64,000 bases of DNA from CAVPTL01 sp963727235 (GTDB lineage Bacteria > Actinomycetota > Thermoleophilia > Gaiellales > JAICJC01). The stretch's first letter is position 1, and each line of letters opens with the position of its first letter. The stretch is taken from NCBI GenBank assembly GCA_963727235.1, contig CAVSFZ010000012.1:102861-166860 (forward strand), read 5' to 3'. Below the pieces are notes generated by a model. The model was not told the DNA's origin. It was given only the letters and a program-made list of their open reading frames with translations, and did not search any database. This document shows positions 55,655 to 63,338 of this stretch, in pieces. The position numbers and the translations under genes were made by a program.

Positions 55655-56116
55655 TCGAGCGCGGCCAGATCGGCGTCGATACGGCGCTCCAGCGCAGGAT
55701 CGATGTCACCACCGCCGCCACCCTCGCCGGGTGGCCCCCGGCGCGAGCGCGACCACATCAGCGCCAGGCCTCCCACCACCGCGGCTCCGGCCACGAGCAC
55801 CGCGGCCGGCACCACCCAGGCCAACAGGTCGAACCCGCGCTTGGGCGGGGCCGCCAGGATCTCCGGCCCGAACTGGGACACCAGCGTGGAGCGCACCCGA
55901 TCGCCGCTCCAGCCCGCCGCACACCAGCTGTCGAGGTGGGCGCGCACCTGGTTTGCGAACGGCGAGGAGGACTGATCGAGTCGCTCATGGCAGACGATGC
56001 ACATCAGCTGGGTCTGCATGTTGGTTTCCGTCCAGCCGTTGCACGCCATCGCGGCGGCCGGAAACGCAAGCGACGCGCAGGCCACCAGTGCCAACCGCGA
56101 GTGCCCGCAGTCTCAT
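55651..56116 (-). CDS. CcmH-like cytochrome c maturation protein, probable frameshift in signal peptide
   Basis: A ~155-residue protein. The LMCIVCHE motif (C-x2-C) acts on apocytochrome thiols. 'SPFANQVRAHLDSWCAAGWSGDRVRSTLVSQFGPEIL' is the CcmH helical domain, and a C-terminal membrane helix is 'LAWVVPAAVLVAGAAVVGGLALMW'. The frame from TTG 56094 gives a signal peptide with no positive charge. A start at ATG 56116 ('MRLRALA') with a one-base shift near 56094 restores a normal signal peptide and overlaps the upstream stop (ATGA). Confidence 0.83.
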
Positions 56117-56754
56117 CCCTGCTCCGCCAGCAGCGGGCTCAGCACCTTGTCCAGATCGGGGCCGGTGACCACGCCGTTGAACAGATGCCGCACGACACCC
56201 TTGCGGTCGACCACGTAGGTCACCGGAAGTCCGGTGCCGTAGCCCCACCGCTGCGCGATCGAGCCGCTGTCGTGAACGAGGGTGTAGCGCTGGCTGTAGG
56301 TCTTGGCGAACTGCCTCGCAGACCCGGTGAAGTCGTTGGTGTCGACTCCGATGACACGCACGCCCCGGTGGCCGTACTCGTGCACCGCCTGGTTCAGCAC
56401 CGGCGCCTCGTCCTGGCATCCGCTGCACCACGACGCCCAGAAGTTCACCACCACCACCTTGCCGCGCATGTCGGCCAGCGACGCCCGGCCGTTGCCGTCC
56501 AGCAGCGGCGCGGTGAAGTCCGGAGCGGTCGGCGAGTTACCGTCCAGCATCTGGGCATAGACGGTGGTCTGGTTGGCGAGCAGGCCGCGGGCGAAGAGCC
56601 CGATCATGCCGAGCAAAACGAGCGCGGCCAGCACCTGAAGGATCAGTCTCACGCCCCGTGGCACAGACAGATCGTAGATGGTTTCGGCCCCGCGTTCGCG
56701 CGGTACGGCCACCGCGCCAATCCCGCCCACATACTGGGGCGGCCCACGCGTCAC
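56113..56754 (-). CDS. TlpA/ResA-like membrane-anchored thioredoxin
   Basis: A 213-residue protein. One membrane helix (~36-56) is followed by an extracytoplasmic thioredoxin fold with 'PDFTAPLLDGNGRASLADMRGKVVVVNFWASWCSGCQDEAPVLNQ' (active site C-S-G-C), 'VIGVDTNDF' and 'GTGLPVTYVVDRKG' (cis-Pro). ResA/TlpA-type proteins reduce the haem-binding thiols of apocytochrome c, taking electrons from CcdA, which is encoded two genes downstream. The start is probably within the first 25 residues; ATG 56754 gives the longest form. Confidence 0.9.
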   Translation of the reverse strand: MTRGPPQYVGGIGAVAVPRERGAETIYDLSVPRGVRLILQVLAALVLLGMIGLFARGLLANQTTVYAQMLDGNSPTAPDFTAPLLDGNGRASLADMRGKVVVVNFWASWCSGCQDEAPVLNQAVHEYGHRGVRVIGVDTNDFTGSARQFAKTYSQRYTLVHDSGSIAQRWGYGTGLPVTYVVDRKGVVRHLFNGVVTGPDLDKVLSPLLAEQG

Positions 56755-56766
56755 CGCCCGGGGGTG

Positions 56767-56982
56767 CTATGCCCCCGGGCCGGAGTTCGTGAACGAACGG
56801 CTGTATGGGCGCCACGGAACGCGCTCCCACTCAGCGTGGTGGCACATCGGGCAGGACGGCAGCGACCGATACACCGTCACGCCGTACCCGCACTGCAGGC
56901 AGCGAAACTCGCCTTTGGCCCGCATTCCCGCACCCCAACCAGTACCTGCCGTCTCGTCCACGTGATTCGCAGCAGACCCCAT
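56767..56982 (-). CDS. Small rubredoxin-like zinc-ribbon protein
   Basis: 'FRCLQCGYGVTVYRSLPSCPMCHHAEWERVPWRPYSR' has two C-x2-C knuckles typical of small zinc-ribbon or rubredoxin-like proteins. The full frame gives 71 residues. ATG at 56925 would give 52 and starts right before the conserved part, so the shorter form is more likely. It is 12 nt upstream of the TlpA-like gene. Confidence 0.65.
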   Translation of the reverse strand: MGSAANHVDETAGTGWGAGMRAKGEFRCLQCGYGVTVYRSLPSCPMCHHAEWERVPWRPYSRSFTNSGPGA

Positions 56983-57074
56983 TCGTACCCTCGTTTCCCC
57001 GTCCGGGCCGGAATGGGCCCGGACAAGTAGAGTAGCCGCGCCGGTGATTCAGCGTGCGCAAGTTTACAAGAATT

Positions 57075-57644
57075 TCAGCGTGCTTCGGATGCCCCGCTTG
57101 CGTTCGGATCAACACTCCGGCGACGACGATCGGCGCGGATCCGGCAACCCATGCGGAAGGCGGCGTTCAGCAGCAGCCCGAGAGCCACACCGACCAGGGC
57201 GCCGACGATCACGTCCGACGGATAGTGGACGCCGAGATAGGGCCGCGTCAGGGCCACCACGCCCGCATACACCAACAATGGAACCCTCCAGCGGGGTGCG
57301 AAGCTCGCGATCACCACCGCGCACGTGAACGACGAGAGCGCATGCCCACTGGGCATGGACGGGTCTGACGGGAGCGCGATCAGGGCGTGGACGTGGTGGT
57401 CTCCCAGCGGTGGTCGGGGCCTGTCGATGATCGCTTTGAGGACAGCGTCAAGCCGCCCTGCGAGGATCATCGCCACCACCGTCATGACCACCGGAGAGAG
57501 CCGGCGCAGCGTGATCGTGAGCACGATCGCGATCGCCAGGAACACGAGGTTGTGAGTCAACGAGACGATCTTGGCGATCGGCGTCACAACCGGCCAATCA
57601 AGGCCGGACAAGGTCTCGACGCCGGCTCTATCGATCCTGTCCAC
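57075..57644 (-). CDS. PAP2-superfamily phosphatase
   Basis: A 189-residue membrane phosphatase with about five helices. The three PAP2 motifs are complete: K70-x6-R77-P78, P98-S-G-H101 and (S/T)RPYLGVHYPSD (residues 133-144). Relatives dephosphorylate undecaprenyl pyrophosphate or phosphatidic acid at the outer face of the membrane. The C-terminus is basic. ATG 57644 is divergent from the HTH-like gene with 25 nt between starts. Confidence 0.92.
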   Translation of the reverse strand: MDRIDRAGVETLSGLDWPVVTPIAKIVSLTHNLVFLAIAIVLTITLRRLSPVVMTVVAMILAGRLDAVLKAIIDRPRPPLGDHHVHALIALPSDPSMPSGHALSSFTCAVVIASFAPRWRVPLLVYAGVVALTRPYLGVHYPSDVIVGALVGVALGLLLNAAFRMGCRIRADRRRRSVDPNASGASEAR

Positions 57645-57669
57645 TCGCCCAGTACTCTAGGGTGGGCCC

Positions 57670-58269
57670 ATGACCGTACAGAAAGCAACGCTCAAGCCAT
57701 ACCTCGAGGAGATCCGCCAGTGGGTCGCCGAGGGGCGCACCGATATCTGGATCGCCCACGCGCTCAACTCGACGCCGGCTTCGATTTCGGCCTTCCGATC
57801 GGCCAACGGCATTCTCCGCCGAGAGCTGGCCGCGGAGCGGCTGGGAGCGGCCGTGCCACCGCCGATCGCGCCGCCCGACGCCCCGCCCGAAGAGCAGCAG
57901 GTCAAGCCGCGCCGGCGCTCGCGCGCGAAGAAGACTCCCGAGCCGACGCCGCTCTCGGCGGCGGCCGAAGCAGCGGCCGGGCCACAGACCACGCCTCCGC
58001 CGATCCCGGTTGCTGCGGTGGCGAGTTCAGAGGACGGCGCCACCCCCGCGCCGGCCAAGCGCCGCCGGCGAGGCGGCCGCGGTCGCAACAAGAAGCCGCA
58101 GCAGGGCTTCGAGGCCACACTCGACTCCGGCGACGAGGGCTACGGCTTCTGGCTCGACGGCGCAGTCAAGGACGATCCCGTGTTCGCCGAGCACTGGGCG
58201 AACCGGCGCGGCCTGATCGTACGGATCGAAGCCGACCAGATCGTGATCCGCCCCGACGACCGTGAATAA
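57670..58269 (+). CDS. HTH-like basic protein of unknown function
   Basis: A 199-residue protein. Residues 1-52 ('LKPYLEEIRQWVAEGRTDIWIAHALNSTPASISAFRSANGI') look like a small helix-turn-helix. Residues ~60-145 are a Pro/Ala/Arg linker with two basic clusters (KPRRRSRAKK and KRRRRGGRGRNKK), suggesting nucleic-acid binding. Residues ~147-199 form a compact conserved-looking end ('GDEGYGFWLDGAVKDDPVFAEHWANRRGLIV'). No family named. The last Glu codon and TAA are supplied by the palindromic repeat at 58262. Confidence 0.7.
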   Translation: MTVQKATLKPYLEEIRQWVAEGRTDIWIAHALNSTPASISAFRSANGILRRELAAERLGAAVPPPIAPPDAPPEEQQVKPRRRSRAKKTPEPTPLSAAAEAAAGPQTTPPPIPVAAVASSEDGATPAPAKRRRRGGRGRNKKPQQGFEATLDSGDEGYGFWLDGAVKDDPVFAEHWANRRGLIVRIEADQIVIRPDDRE

Positions 58270-58294
58270 AAGGTGCCTGGCACCTTTTATTCAC
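58262..58294. repeat. Palindromic repeat, copy 3
   Basis: Identical in all 33 bases to the copy at 45720 (arms GTGAATAAAAGGTGCC / GGCACCTTTTATTCAC). It lies between convergent genes and provides Glu-TAA to the HTH-like gene. It would terminate both transcripts. Confidence 0.95.
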
Positions 58295-58337
58295 CCGCCT
58301 GCCGACGATCAGATGCGACAGGCCCAACGGGCCAGCC

Positions 58338-58661
58338 TCACTCGTAGTAGTCGACGGCGCCGCGGGAGTAGCGATCGAAGGCGGCGGCCTGGACGAGTGA
58401 CAGATCGTACGCCCAGGGCAGATCGGTGGTGCGCATCGCCACCTCGAGGCACCACGAGCCCGAGTCCTGATAGAGCTGCACCAACTCGTTCAGCGTGAAC
58501 GACGCCCCGATGCGCCTGCGGATCTCGTCCACGATCTCGGCCACCACCGAATCGATCACCGCACGCCGCGCCGCGGTCACCTGCAGGTCGCGCACGCGAC
58601 GCGCGCCCTCGGCCCACTCGATCAGCGCAACCTGGGTCTCGGCGGTCAGGCGCAACAGCAC
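58338..58661 (-). CDS. 107-residue conserved-looking hypothetical protein
   Basis: GTG 58661 lies 16 nt inside the end of the DUF501 gene. The sequence 'LTAETQVALIEWAEGARRVRDLQ...AVIDSVVAEIVDEIRRRIGASFTLNELVQLYQDSGSWCLEVAM' is helical and soluble, ending '...FDRYSRGAVDYYE'. It is the last gene of the foldase-to-DUF501 series, and the palindrome at 58262 lies 44 nt beyond its stop. No function recognised. Confidence 0.7.
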   Translation of the reverse strand: MLLRLTAETQVALIEWAEGARRVRDLQVTAARRAVIDSVVAEIVDEIRRRIGASFTLNELVQLYQDSGSWCLEVAMRTTDLPWAYDLSLVQAAAFDRYSRGAVDYYE

Positions 58662-59131
58662 TCCCTGACCGGATACATGGGGGCACACTCCTCCACGATT
58701 CGCTCGCCCAGCGCATACCCGGGCCGCGCCAGTGCGAACGCCGCGTGCGCGTGCAGGCACTTGATCGCACCCTCACGCGCTGTCCCGGCGATCCCCAGCT
58801 GCAGCGAGTCGCCACCGTCGGCCATCACCGCCGCCGGCCGTCGCAGTTGCCGCTGGTCGACGGCACCCGCCTGCCACGAGCCGCGCATCGCCGGATCGCC
58901 CGCAACCAGCTGCTCGTAGCGAGTCACCCCTCCATCGGCCTCAACGGCGCCCACCCGCTCGACCGCGAACGGACAGGTGAGGTAGTAGGTGGTCGGAAAC
59001 GGCTCGCCGGTGGGCAGATACGACGCCTGCTCCACCACCGCTGGGCGACCGAACGGACACCGCACAGCCACCCCCAGAAGTCCACGCGGAGGGCGTCCCA
59101 GCTGCTTGGTCAGGATCTCGTGGTCGCCGAT
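58646..59131 (-). CDS. DUF501 protein, start uncertain
   Basis: The DUF501 core is clear: 'VAVRCPFGRPAVVEQASYLPTGEPFPTTYYLTCPFAVERVGAVEADGGVTRYEQ' and a C-terminal 'IKCLHAHAAFALARPGYALGERI'. The first canonical start is GTG 59071. The family-typical N-terminus 'EILTKQLGRPPRGLLG' is present upstream in the same open frame, back to an ATC at 59131. No ATG, GTG or TTG is there, so an indel or rare start is implied. DUF501 genes commonly follow ftsB in actinobacteria, as here. Confidence 0.82.
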   Translation of the reverse strand: MGDHEILTKQLGRPPRGLLGVAVRCPFGRPAVVEQASYLPTGEPFPTTYYLTCPFAVERVGAVEADGGVTRYEQLVAGDPAMRGSWQAGAVDQRQLRRPAAVMADGGDSLQLGIAGTAREGAIKCLHAHAAFALARPGYALGERIVEECAPMYPVRECCCA

Positions 59132-59153
59132 TCCCGCAGGGTAGATGATCGAC

Positions 59154-59459
59154 CTAGGAACAGATGGTGGGGATGTTCTTGACCACGAGAGGGTGTTCCC
59201 CCGGGTTGATCCATCCGCACCGGCGGGCCAACATGACCACGCCCTGCTTGGTCTCGAGCAGCGCCTTCTCGGCCGTCAGCGCAGCATGACGGTGCTCCAG
59301 CCGCGTCAGCTCCGCCCGTTGGCTCTTGAGCTCACGCGAGACCTGCAAGTACTTCTGCACCGGGCCGACGTACAGGCCGATCATCACGATCGCGACCACC
59401 AAGGCGGCGATCCGGCCGAGCCGAAGGCCGCCGGTTGCACGGGTACGTGAGCGTGGCAC
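59154..59459 (-). CDS. ftsB: FtsB/DivIC-family cell-division protein
   Basis: A 101-residue bitopic protein. The basic cytoplasmic N-terminus (PRSRTRATGGLRLGR) is followed by one helix 'IAALVVAIVMIGLYVGPVQ' and a leucine-zipper-like coiled coil 'LKSQRAELTRLEHRHAALTAEKALLET'. The end is the typical 'ARRCGWINPGEHPLVV'. FtsB-like proteins link divisome assembly factors at mid-cell. It is 45 nt downstream of pyk and precedes DUF501. Confidence 0.9.
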   Translation of the reverse strand: MPRSRTRATGGLRLGRIAALVVAIVMIGLYVGPVQKYLQVSRELKSQRAELTRLEHRHAALTAEKALLETKQGVVMLARRCGWINPGEHPLVVKNIPTICS

Positions 59460-59504
59460 ACCCGCACCTTCTCGGCCGCCGGGCGGATCCCTCCCCCATC
59501 CCGA

Positions 59505-60920
59505 TCAGTCCCGGACGACGTGCACCAGGATGTGGTTGGTGGCTCCCGGCGTGTTGAGATGCGTGCCGCCGGTCAGCACCACCGACTCGCCCGGACCCAC
59601 CAGCCCGCTCGCGACCGCAGCGTCCACCGTGCGCTTCCACAGCTCCTCGAGCGTCTCGGACGGCTCGATCACCAGCGGTACCACCGCCCAGTCCAAGGCC
59701 AGCTGCTGCAGCACACCGGGATCCGGCGAGGCAGCCAGGATCGGGCGCCGCGGCCGGTACCGGGAGACCTGGCGAGCGGTCGAACCCGACTGGGTCGGCA
59801 CCGCGATCGCCGAGGCCTCGAGATCCTCGGCGATGTCACAGGCCGCGTGTGACAGGATCGATCCCATCGAGCCCGAGGCTTCGCGGCCGACCTGGTGATA
59901 CGACAGCGAAGGCTCGACCGCCCGCACGATCCGGTTCATCATCGCCACCGCCTCCAGCGGGTAGCGACCGGCGGCGGTCTCGCCCGAGAGCATCACCGCA
60001 GACGTCCCGTCCAGCACAGCATTGGCCACGTCAGACGCTTCCGCGCGGGTGGGCTCGGGCTGGTGCACCATCGTCTCCAGCATCTGGGTGGCGGTGATCA
60101 CCGTACACCCGCTGTCTCGGGCCGATCGGATGATCAACTTCTGTAGCAGCGGCACGTCCGGTGCGCCGATCTCGACGCCCAGATCGCCGCGTGCCACCAT
60201 CACCGCGTCGGAGACCTGCACGATCGCCTCCAGGTCGTCGATCGCCTCCGCCTTCTCGATCTTGGCGATCACGCGGGCGGGAGAACCCGCCGCCGCGACC
60301 CGCTCACACAGGTCAGCGACATCGTCGGCGCGGCGCACAAACGACAGCGCGACGTAGTCGACGCCATTCTCCAACGCGAATGCGAGGTCGTCGAGATCCT
60401 TGGGTGTGAGCGACGGAATCGGCAGGTGGGTACCCGGCAGATTGACCCCCTTGCCGCTCGAGATCAGACCGCCCACCTCGACTCTGGTTTCCACCCGCGG
60501 GCCGGCGGTGTCCACCACCCGCAGTCGCACCAAGCCATCGTTGATGAGGATCTCCGAGCCTGGAGACACGACCTCCGGCAGCTGGGGGAAGGTGATCTCG
60601 AAGTCTCCGGGATGGCCCTCACCGGCAGGTGCCAACATCATCGTTTCGCCCGGCTGCACCGTGATCGGCGCCTCCAGCGTGCCGATTCTGATCTTGGGGC
60701 CCTGCAGGTCGGCGATCACCGCCAGCGGCCGGCCGATCAGGTCCTGGGTGCGACGGACACACTGAATCACCCGACGGTGAGCGTCGTGGTCGCCGTGCGA
60801 GAAGTTCAGCCGAGCGGCATCCATGCCGGTCCACGCCAGCTGCTCGATCATCTCCGGGGAATCAGATGCCGGGCCGATCGTGCAGACGATCTTGGTGTGC
60901 CTGGCGGTGGGCCTATTCAC
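59505..60920 (-). CDS. pyk: Pyruvate kinase
   Basis: A 471-residue glycolytic enzyme transferring phosphate from phosphoenolpyruvate to ADP. 'TKIVCTIGPASDS' starts the barrel, 'AARLNFSHGDHDAH' holds substrate-binding residues, 'VIAKIEKAEA' the catalytic Lys/Glu, 'MVARGDLGVEIG' the metal Asp and 'TATQMLETM' the phosphate contact. The C-terminal domain is complete. GTG 60920 overlaps the eno stop (GTGA), so consecutive glycolytic steps are translationally coupled. Confidence 0.97.
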   Translation of the reverse strand: MNRPTARHTKIVCTIGPASDSPEMIEQLAWTGMDAARLNFSHGDHDAHRRVIQCVRRTQDLIGRPLAVIADLQGPKIRIGTLEAPITVQPGETMMLAPAGEGHPGDFEITFPQLPEVVSPGSEILINDGLVRLRVVDTAGPRVETRVEVGGLISSGKGVNLPGTHLPIPSLTPKDLDDLAFALENGVDYVALSFVRRADDVADLCERVAAAGSPARVIAKIEKAEAIDDLEAIVQVSDAVMVARGDLGVEIGAPDVPLLQKLIIRSARDSGCTVITATQMLETMVHQPEPTRAEASDVANAVLDGTSAVMLSGETAAGRYPLEAVAMMNRIVRAVEPSLSYHQVGREASGSMGSILSHAACDIAEDLEASAIAVPTQSGSTARQVSRYRPRRPILAASPDPGVLQQLALDWAVVPLVIEPSETLEELWKRTVDAAVASGLVGPGESVVLTGGTHLNTPGATNHILVHVVRD

Positions 60921-62194
60921 CGCCCCACGGCCGCGACGAACGCCTCCCGGCCGGGGTAGTGCGCAGCCTCGCCCAGCTCTGCTTCGATCCGCAAAAGCTG
61001 GTTGTACTTGGCCACCCGATCGGTCCGTGACGGGGCCCCGGTCTTGATCTGGCCACAGCCGGTCGCAACCGCGAGATCGGCGATGGTCACATCCTCGGTC
61101 TCGCCGGAACGGTGCGACATCACCGCGCTGTAGCCGGCGCCGTGGGCCAGCAGGATCGCATCCAGCGTCTCGGAAAGCGATCCGATCTGGTTGACCTTGA
61201 CCAGGATGGAGTTGGCGCATCCCTCATCGATCCCGCGCTGCAGCCGCTCGACGTTGGTCACAAACAGATCATCGCCGACCAGCTGGACGTCGTCGCCAAG
61301 CCGCTCTGTCAGCAACCGCCAGCCATCCCAGTCGTCCTCGGCCAGGCCGTCTTCGATCGACACGATCGGGAACCGCTGCACCAGCTCAGCGTAGAACTCC
61401 ACCATCCCCTGACTGGTGACGGTGCGGCCCTCGAAGGTATAGCTGCCGTCGCGGAAGAGCTCGGTCGACGCCGGATCCAGCGCGATCGCAATCTGGTCGC
61501 GATGCCCGGCGGCCTCCGCCGCCTCCAGGATGGCCTCGATGGCCTCCTCCGAGGAGGCCAGGTCGGGCGCAAATCCACCTTCGTCGCCAACCGCGGTGGA
61601 GAGACCCCGGCGGTGCAGCAGCGCCTTCAGCGCGTGGAATGTTTCAGCACCGATCCGCAGCGCTTCCGAGAAGCTGTCGGCGCCCACAGGCACGACCATG
61701 AACTCCTGCAGGTCGATGGTGTTGTCGGCGTGGGCGCCGCCGTTGATGACGTTCATCATCGGCACCGGCAGGGTGGTTGCGGTGGGGCCGCCGAGGGAGC
61801 GAAACAGCGACAGGCCTGACTCCGCTGCGGCCGCCTTGGCCACCGCCAGCGAGGTGCCAAGGACAGCGTTAGCGCCGAGGTGGGCCTTATTGGCGGTGCC
61901 GTCCAGGTCGATCATGGCCGAGTCGATCCCGCGCTGGTCAGAGGCGTCCATGCCGGTGACCACCGTGGCGATCGACGAGTTCACATGCGAGACAGCCTGT
62001 AGCACGCCCTTGCCGCCGTAACGGTTGGGGTCGCCGTCGCGCAGCTCGACCGCTTCGAAGGCTCCGGTGGAGGCCCCGCTGGGAACGGCGGCTCGAGCGT
62101 GGGCGCCCGACTCGAGTACGACCTCGACCTCGACCGTCGGATTTCCCCGCGAATCCAGGATCTCACGGCCGCTGACTGAGGTGATCGAGCTCAT
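60917..62194 (-). CDS. eno: Enolase
   Basis: A 425-residue enzyme converting 2-phosphoglycerate to phosphoenolpyruvate. 'GREILDSRGNPTVEVEV', 'VPSGASTGAFEAVELRDGD', 'NVINGGAHADNTIDLQEFMVVP', 'VGDEGGFAPD' (catalytic Glu region), 'SIEDGLAEDDW', 'GDDLFVTN', 'VKVNQIGSLSET' (catalytic Lys) and 'MSHRSGETED' are all present. Intact frame. The palindromic repeats at 62226 and 62272 separate it from mazG. Confidence 0.98.
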   Translation of the reverse strand: MSSITSVSGREILDSRGNPTVEVEVVLESGAHARAAVPSGASTGAFEAVELRDGDPNRYGGKGVLQAVSHVNSSIATVVTGMDASDQRGIDSAMIDLDGTANKAHLGANAVLGTSLAVAKAAAAESGLSLFRSLGGPTATTLPVPMMNVINGGAHADNTIDLQEFMVVPVGADSFSEALRIGAETFHALKALLHRRGLSTAVGDEGGFAPDLASSEEAIEAILEAAEAAGHRDQIAIALDPASTELFRDGSYTFEGRTVTSQGMVEFYAELVQRFPIVSIEDGLAEDDWDGWRLLTERLGDDVQLVGDDLFVTNVERLQRGIDEGCANSILVKVNQIGSLSETLDAILLAHGAGYSAVMSHRSGETEDVTIADLAVATGCGQIKTGAPSRTDRVAKYNQLLRIEAELGEAAHYPGREAFVAAVGR

Positions 62195-62221
62195 CGGGGC
62201 CGGATACTAACCGCCAGAGCG

Positions 62222-62260
62222 GGTGGTGAATAACGGTGCCTGGCACCGTTATTCACCACC
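62222..62260. repeat. Palindromic repeat, copy 4 (mazG-eno gap)
   Basis: A perfect 39-nt palindrome. The core arms GTGAATAACGGTGCC and GGCACCGTTATTCAC (62226-62256) extend by GGTG and CACC outward, around one T. Compared with copies 2 and 3 the left arm has AACGG in place of AAAAGG and the right arm the matching CCGTT, so pairing is preserved despite sequence change. It is 16 nt from the degenerate copy 5. Confidence 0.93.
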
Positions 62261-62271
62261 AACGCTCTGGG

Positions 62272-62302
62272 GTGAAGGATCGCGCCTGGCACCATTATTC
62301 AT
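62272..62302. repeat. Palindromic repeat, copy 5 (degenerate, at the mazG stop)
   Basis: The same 31-nt architecture, with right arm GGCACCATTATTCAT intact and left arm GTGAAGGATCGCGCC decayed. On the minus strand it supplies the last codons (His-Glu-TAA) of mazG. It is in tandem with copy 4, with 46 nt between the centres. Confidence 0.7.
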
Positions 62303-63329
62303 GGGCTTTGGCTTGGCGGTACCAGGCGTCCTGGGCCTCGAGATCCAGGTCGGCCCAGACGTCGCCGGCGTTTTCGGCGAGGTCCGCGGCCAGCTCGACC
62401 CGGGTGCGGAAGCGACCGGCGGCCGCCCGCAGCGCCAGCTCGGGGTCGACGTTGGCGTGGCGGGCGACGTTCACGGCCGCAAACAGGAGGTCGCCCAGCT
62501 CATGCACCACGTTGCCGTCGGGCTCGTGCTCTGCCCGCGGCGCAGGGGCGGCATCGAGCGCCTCTCGCAGCTCCCGCAGCTCGTCGGCCAGATCCCCCCA
62601 GGCGCCGTCCCAAGCGTCCCAGTCGAAGCCCACCGCCGACGCCCGCCGCTGCAGCTTGCGGGCAAAGAGCAGTCCCGGCAGCACCCCCGGGACGTCGTGG
62701 AAAATGCCGTCGCGACCCTCGTCGTCGCGCTTGATCTGCTCCCAGTTGCGGCGCACCTCACCGGCCGTGGCAGCCTCTCGCTCGCCGAACACGTGCGGGT
62801 GCCGGCGAATCAGCTTGAGGGTGATCCCGTCGGCCACGTCTGCCAGGTCGCCGGCGCCGGCCTGGCGCACGGAGCGCCAGGAAGAAGCTCTGAAACAGCA
62901 GATCGCCCAGCTCGTCGATCAGCTTCGCCGGGCCGTCGGCGGCCGCCTCGGCCGTCTCGTAGGCCTCCTCGATGGCGTGTGGGGCACGATCGTCGCCACC
63001 GTCTGCTCGCGGTCCCACGGGCAGTCCGTGCGCAGGCGTGTCGTCAACTGCTGCAACCCCACCAGCGCGTCGCACAAAAGCACCGTTGCGAAGGAATCGC
63101 CCGCGGGACGGTCTCGTCCCACGAGTGATCGGCCCACAACTGCCGCAGCCGCCGGCCCGACGCCGCAACCACCGGAGACTCATCCGCCAGGGCATCCCCT
63201 TGCTGCCCAGCCAGTCGCGCAGGGGCTCGTCGGCGGGGGTGGCGATCGGCCCGGCAGCCTCGATCACGCGCCAGGAAGCCGCGGGATCAGATCAGGATGG
63301 CCGGGCCCCAGAGCAACCAGCGTGGCCAT
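62295..63329 (-). CDS. mazG: MazG-family nucleotide pyrophosphohydrolase, multiply frameshifted
   Basis: Hydrolyses (d)NTPs to monophosphates. ATG 63329 begins 'MATLVALGPGHPDLIP', a remnant of the methylase-like N-terminus seen in some MazG proteins. Then follow 'RLRTDCPWDREQTVATIVPH', 'IEEAYETAEAAADGPAKLIDELGDLLFQSFF' (first MazG domain with EExxE and ExxD) and 'DITLKLIRRHPHVFGE'-like 'DGITLKLIRRHPHVFGE'. A second domain has 'VHELGDLLFAAVNVARHANVDPELALRAAAGRFRTR'. At least four frame changes lie between 63290 and 62880. The stop TAA comes from repeat copy 5. Confidence 0.85.
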
Positions 63330-63338
63330 CAGCCGATG

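Noticed and set aside
60890..60925. A half-copy of the palindrome at the pyk start (GTGAATAG... and a nearby CCAGGCAC).
   Set aside because: The bases encode the conserved 'RHTKIVCTIGP' start of pyruvate kinase, and no second arm is present.
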